Below are positions 59,545 to 64,000 of a stretch of DNA of 64,000 nucleotides, piece after piece (within the stretch, counting starts at the first letter, position 1; each line of letters begins with the position of its first letter). This stretch comes from Ramlibacter montanisoli (GTDB taxonomy: Bacteria > Pseudomonadota > Gammaproteobacteria > Burkholderiales > Burkholderiaceae_C): NCBI RefSeq assembly GCF_013087525.1, contig NZ_JABFCS010000001.1:682001-746000 (forward strand). The letters are read 5' to 3'. The translations under genes were made by a program, and so were the position numbers. The notes under the pieces were generated by a model. It had not been told where the DNA came from. It worked only from the letters and a program-made list of their open reading frames with translations, and searched no databases.

Positions 59545-62194
59545 TCAGGCGCCGACGCTGTAGCGTTCGTCGAGCGAATGCGCGAAATAGCGCGCGGTGA
59601 GGTCGTCGGACAGGCGGTAGGATGCATCGACGCAGTGCTGCAGCAGTTCCAGCAACGGGCCGTAGCGGCCTTGCGCGTCGCGCTCGCACAGGGCGTCGAG
59701 CGTCCAGCGTTCCGGGTCCGGCACCGGCATCGCCATCACCGGCATCACGCCCGGGGCGAGCCCGCCAGCTTGGCCAGGCGGCCGCGCAGCGTCTGCGCGA
59801 CCCAGCCGAGCGAGCGCGGGTTGTCGCGGTCCAGCACCAGCAGGTCGAGCAGGGCGGGGATGTCGTGGCGCTGCTGGTACTGCGCGTGGAAGGTGATGGT
59901 GCTGTCGAACAATGCCACCACCGCCTCGAAGCCGCCTTCGTCGTTGATCGCGCCGGTGTCGAAGGCGCTGGCCAGTGCCTGCGCGAGGAATCCCAGGCGC
60001 TCCAGGTGGCGCCCCGTGGACAGCAGGCGCCAGCCGTCGTCGCGCGTCATGCGGTCGGTCTGCGCGCCGGTCATGGCGGCGGTGTGGCCGGACAGCACCT
60101 CCAGCACGCGCAGCGCCTCCACCGAGGAATAGTCGGCCTCGTCGATGCAGGAGGCGCAGCCGAGGCGGAACTCCTGCTCGGCGCGCATGATCAGGTTCCA
60201 CTGCTCCTGCGACAGGCGCTCGCGCACCGCGGCGGCGGAATTGCGCAGCGCGCACAGGTTGTAGCCGACGCTGGTGGCCTTCTTGCTGTCGCCCAGCGCC
60301 GCGATCAGCGAGCGTTCGAACACGCGCCGCGTGTGCGTGGCCGGCGGCACTGCCGGCAGCACGAGCCCGCTGGCCACCGCGACTTCGCTCAGCCAGGCCA
60401 TCAGCGGCTGCGAGGACTGGTCCTCGCCATTGAGGCTCTCGATCGCCAGCCGCGCGAGCCGCGCCGTGTTCTCGGTGCGCTCGGTGTAGCGGCCCAGCCA
60501 GAACAGGTTCTCCGCCGCGCGGCTGGTCACCGTGCGGCTGCGGTGGCGCGTGTCCACCGAAGGATGGTCGTGGTGCAGCAGGCTGGTGGGATCGACCTCG
60601 CCTTCGGTCATCACCCAGGTGTCGGCGCTGCTGCCCCCGCGCTGCATGGACGCGATCTCGAGGTCGCCGGACGCGATGCGCGTCAGCCCGCCCGGCAGCA
60701 CGCGCCAGCCCTGGGCGCCATCGGACACGGCGAACACGCGCAGCAGCAGCGAGCGCGGCAGGATGCGGTCGCCGGTGCGCGCGCTCTTCCAGGTGGGCAT
60801 CTGCGACAGCGGCAGGTAGGCCTGCACCGTGTGCTCGTCGGGCTCGCGCATGATGCGGCCGGCCCATTCATCGAGCTGCCGGCGCGTGAGGTTCTTGCCC
60901 AGCACCGCGCCGGCCCCCGCGCCCGAATACGTCGTCTTGATCACGCCGCTGGCCAGTTGCGGCAGCACCGACAGCATGGCCGCGCGTTCGCCGCACCACC
61001 ACGTGGGCAGTGCGGGCAGCTTGAGCTCCTCGCCCAGCAGGTTGCGGCTGAGCGCGGGCAGGAAGCCGAGCAGGGCGGTGGATTCGAGGAAGCCGGAGCC
61101 CGGGCAGTTGGCGACCAGCACGTTGCCCGCGCGGATCGCCTGCAGCAGGCCCGGCACGCCCAGGTGCGAATCGGCGCGCAGTTCCAGCGGGTCGAGGAAC
61201 TCGTCGTCCAGGCGCTTGAGCACGCCGTGCACCGGCTGCAGGCCCTTGAGCGTCTTGAGGAACAGGCGGTCGCCGCGCACCGTGAGGTCGCTGCCTTCGA
61301 CCAGCGCGATGCCCAGGTAGCGCGCGAGGTAGGCGTGCTCGAAGTAGGTTTCGTTGTAGGGGCCGGGCGTGAGCAGCACGATGCGCGGCTCGCCCTCGCC
61401 GGCCGGGCACATGGCCAGCAGGCTTTCGAGCAGCGCGCGGTAGGTCGCGGCCAGCCGCTGCACCTTCAGGTCGCGGAAGGCTTCGGGGAACTGGCGCGAG
61501 ATGATCAGCCGGTTCTCCAGCAGGTAGCCCAGGCCCGAGGGTGCCTGCGTGCGCTGCGTGACGATCCACCAGGCGCCGGCGGGATCGCGCGCCACGTCGA
61601 AGGCCGCGATGTGCAGGCGCCGCCCGCCGGCCGGACGCGCGCCGTGCATCGGCCGCAGGTAGCCCGGGTGCCCCTGCACCAGCGCCGGCGGCAGCAGGTT
61701 GGCGGCCAGCAGCTTCTGCGGGCCGTAGACGTCGTCGAGGATGCGCTCCAGCAGCTGCACGCGCTGCAGTACGCCGGCCTCGATCTTCTGCCAGCTGGCC
61801 GCCGGGATGATCAGCGGGAACAGGTCCAGGGCCCAGGGTCGCTGCGGACCCCGGCGTCGGCATAGACGTTGTAGGTGATGCCGTTGTCGCGCACCTGCCG
61901 CTGCAGGTCGGTGGTGCGCCGGTTCAGGTCGGCGAAGCCCTCGCGCCCGAGGTTCTCGAAGAAGCGGGCCCAGGGCCGCGCGGGCAGGGCATGCGCGCCC
62001 ACCACCGTGCCCTGCGCCTCGGGCAGCGGGTTCGACACGCCGCCGCGCAGCTCGTCGTAGTGGCCGGCGGCGGCAGGCGGTGCCAGCGCGGCGGCCAGCG
62101 CAGCGGGCGTCTCCCCGGCCTGCGTGCCGAACAGCGATTCGTTGGTGGAGTCCACTTCGCGGCCATTCTCCCATCGGGGGCGCCGCGGGTCCAT
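59545..62194 (-). CDS. Circularly permuted ATP-grasp / alpha-E fusion protein (frames broken near 61851 and 59760)
   Basis: A fusion of about 880 residues. The N-terminal part is a circularly permuted ATP-grasp ligase: ALDLFPLIIPAASWQKIEAGVLQRVQLLERIL, TPGPYNETYFEHAYLARYLGI, VEGSDLTVRGDRLFLKTLKG and NCPGSGFLEST. The C-terminal part is an alpha-E domain (DUF403), with ENLFWLGRYTERTENTARLARL and RMTRDDGWRLLSTGRHLERL. In many bacteria the two parts are separate genes. They are predicted to form a peptide or amide ligase. One missing G near 61851 and one missing base near 59760 break the frame. Confidence 0.87.
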
Positions 62195-62224
62195 GCGGGT
62201 GTTGCCACCCGCGCACGGCCGGCC

Positions 62225-62993
62225 TCAGCCGACCTGCAGCACCAGGCCGGGGTCGAACAGCGCGTTCTCGATGCGGCCGTCGCGGGCGTAGCCGCGCGGG
62301 TTGCAGACCACGCGCGTGCCGGCCACCTCGTAGTCGAAGCTGTCGTGCGTGTGGCCGTGGATCCAGAGCTGGACCCGTTCGCCCCCAGCAGCTGGTCGGC
62401 GTCCGACACGAAGCAGAGGTTGACCGGCGACCCCGCGAAGCGCGGATGGATGCTGCGTCGCGAGGGCGCATGGTGCGTGACCACCACCGTCGGGCCGTCG
62501 TGCGGCTGCGCGAGGCGGGACTGCAGCCAGTCCGCATGCCGGCGGAACTGGGCCGCGCACGCTTGCGGCGTGAACAGCGCATCGTCGTCCTCCTCCAGCC
62601 GGATGCGCTGGAAGTCGCGCATGAAACGGGTCGCGGCATCGACGGCCACGTCGCGTTCCGGCCCCTCGCCGAACAGGCGGAAGTCGGTCCACAGGGTCGA
62701 GCCGAGGAAACGCACGCCCTCCAGGTGGAGCTCGCCGTCATCGAGCAGGTGGATGGCGCTGCCCGCGCACAGCTCGCGCGCAGCGCGCGCGTGCCGTTGA
62801 GGCTGGCGCCGTAGAACTCGTGGTTGCCGGGCACGTAGAGCACGGGCTTGCCGAGTCCCTTCGCCCAGGCGACCGCATCGCGCGGCCGCGCGATGTCCCC
62901 GGCCAGCACCACGAGGTCCGCGTCGGTGGCGGGCGGCTCGAAGCCGGCCTGGCTCAGGTGCAGGTCCGACAGGATGTGCAGCTTCAGCGGCAC
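62225..62993 (-). CDS. Metallophosphoesterase (frames broken near 62393 and 62786)
   Basis: A calcineurin-like phosphoesterase of about 255 residues with all five metal motifs: LHILSDLHL, VVLAGDIAR, YVPGNHEFYG, VVTHHAPSRR and WIHGHTHDSFDY. It is probably cytoplasmic. The start, GTG 62993, is 5 nt after the DUF2126 stop. Breaks at a CGCGCGCG run (62783-62792) and a C5 run (62391-62395, one base missing) are consistent with indels. Its place inside an ATP-grasp/transglutaminase operon is notable. Confidence 0.87.
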
Positions 62994-62998
62994 GGCCT

Positions 62999-64000
62999 TC
63001 AGGCCGCGGTGCGGCGCAGGTCCAGCGTGAACGGGAACTCGCGGCTGCCCGGCACGTCCACCGTTGCCGGCGGCACCTGCAGCCGCCCGGGCGAGTGGCC
63101 CATGCGGAAGAAGCGCGCCAGGCGCCGGCTCTCCGCCTCGTACGCGTTGACCGGGAAGGTCACGTAGTTGCGGCCGCCGGGGTGCGCGACGTGGTACTGG
63201 CAGCCGGCGATGGAGCGGTTCATCCAGGTGTCGACGATGTCGAAGGTCAGCGGCGCATGCATGCCGATGGTGGGATGCAGCGCCGAGGGCGGCGCCCAGG
63301 CCTTGTAGCGCACGCCGGCGACGTACTCGCCGATGGTGCCGGTGGACTGCAGCGGCAGCGCGCGGCCGTTGACGGTGACCACGTGGCGGCTCTCGTTGAG
63401 GCCGTTGACCTTGACCTCGATGCGCTCCAGCGAGGAGTCCACGTAGCGCACGGTGCCGCCGGTGGCGCCTTCCTCGCCCATCACGTGCCAGGGCTCCAGC
63501 GCGTTGCGCAGCGTGAGCTCCATGCCCATGGCCTGCAGGTCGCCCACCATGGGGAAGCGGAACTCGAAGTGCGGCGCGAACCACGCCGTGTCGAAGCCGT
63601 AGCCGGCCTGCCGCATCTCGGCCAGCACGTCCTGCAGGTCCATCCAGATGAAGGTGGGCAGCATCCAGCGGTCGTGCAGTTCGGTGCCCCAGCGGGTGAC
63701 CGGCGCGCGATAGGGCTCGCGCCAGAAGCGGGCGACCAGGGCGCGGATCAGCAGCTGCTGCACCACGCTCATGCGCGCGTGCGGCGGCATCTCGAAGCCG
63801 CGCAGCTCCAGCAGGCCCAGGCGGCCGGTCGCGCTGTCGGGCGAGTACAGCTTGTCGATGCTGAACTCGCTGCGGTGGGTGTTGCCGGTGACGTCGACCA
63901 GGATGTTGCGCAGCGTGCGGTCCACCAGCCACGGCGGCATGCCCTGGCCGTACACCTGCCGGCTGCGCTCGATCTCGCGCATGGCGATCTCCAGCTCATA
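62999..64000 (-). CDS. DUF2126 protein, C-terminal part (runs off the window)
   Basis: The last 333 residues of a large protein; its 5' end is beyond 64000. The visible part is the DUF2126 region, with [66 protein letters not shown] and [22 protein letters not shown]. In related bacteria DUF2126 follows a transglutaminase domain in one long chain of about 1,100 residues; the part beyond the window would be needed to confirm this. It is the first gene of the operon seen here. Confidence 0.9.
   Translation of the reverse strand, partial: YELEIAMREIERSRQVYGQGMPPWLVDRTLRNILVDVTGNTHRSEFSIDKLYSPDSATGRLGLLELRGFEMPPHARMSVVQQLLIRALVARFWREPYRAPVTRWGTELHDRWMLPTFIWMDLQDVLAEMRQAGYGFDTAWFAPHFEFRFPMVGDLQAMGMELTLRNALEPWHVMGEEGATGGTVRYVDSSLERIEVKVNGLNESRHVVTVNGRALPLQSTGTIGEYVAGVRYKAWAPPSALHPTIGMHAPLTFDIVDTWMNRSIAGCQYHVAHPGGRNYVTFPVNAYEAESRRLARFFRMGHSPGRLQVPPATVDVPGSREFPFTLDLRRTAA

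Noticed and set aside
59622-61865. A 747-codon open frame on the plus strand
   Set aside because: Antisense to the ATP-grasp/alpha-E gene; composition is typical of a complementary-frame artefact.
59745-63932. A giant 1395-codon open frame across four genes
   Set aside because: Only parts match real proteins (the phosphoesterase start and the ATP-grasp/alpha-E part); the rest is out-of-frame reading of DUF2126 and of the phosphoesterase.

Overview
The window is a dense, GC-rich bacterial chromosome segment. Gene content and order (eno-ftsB, pyrG-kdsA, coaBC-dut, parE-parC, queG/tsaE/amiC, bamC-dapA, many tripartite-tricarboxylate (Bug) periplasmic binding proteins) point to a betaproteobacterium of the Burkholderiales, most likely Comamonadaceae (Ramlibacter/Variovorax-like). 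This placement is inferred from protein character, not from a marker-gene search. No rRNA, tRNA, CRISPR array, prophage or insertion sequence was seen.

Layout. 1-5.2 kb: 5' end of miaA, a lone receiver protein, aroD, a lipoprotein hydrolase, mutL and a DedA protein. 5.2-11.8 kb: an MddA-like methyltransferase with a divergent TetR regulator, then the cytochrome cd1 nitrite reductase nirS with a NirF-like propeller gene, and a divergent haem-type TonB receptor. 11.9-13.7 kb: an orphan two-subunit Rieske oxygenase resembling salicylate 5-hydroxylase. 14-20 kb: cell wall and tRNA genes (amiC, tsaE, queG), an AEC permease, and two Bug proteins flanking xerD. 21-27 kb: DUF4142, cupredoxin and ECF sigma factor, a DsbA-like protein, a tandem-repeat lipoprotein, a LysR/flavoprotein pair and a transglutaminase-like protein. 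27-33 kb: infA coupled to a cytoplasmic trypsin-like protease, a DUF455 ferritin-like protein, gamma carbonic anhydrase, Hsp33, and a B12-type MerR regulator facing a DUF4399 protein. 33-48 kb: housekeeping block. 48-56 kb: parE, an acetyltransferase, a lytic transglycosylase, a degenerate GGDEF protein, then parC. 56-58 kb: a short ORF with a strong hairpin, then GreA/B-type and tandem UspA proteins. 58-64 kb: one minus-strand operon with DUF2126, a metallophosphoesterase, an ATP-grasp/alpha-E fusion, a transglutaminase and RidA, a predicted peptide or amide ligation system.

Two window-wide patterns matter to any reader. First, about 26 frame breaks interrupt otherwise intact and often essential genes (eno, pyrG, kdsA, parC, mutL, bamC, hslO). 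They lie mostly in G/C homopolymers or CG dinucleotide runs, so they look like uncorrected sequencing indels, not pseudogenes. Extents given here span the whole gene and state where the frame breaks. Second, many genes carry a TAnnnT -10 hexamer only 6-8 nt upstream of ATG with no Shine-Dalgarno, which suggests leaderless transcripts. A dispersed imperfect palindrome of 79-89 bp occurs twice: once translated inside the mutL linker and once supplying a permease stop codon.
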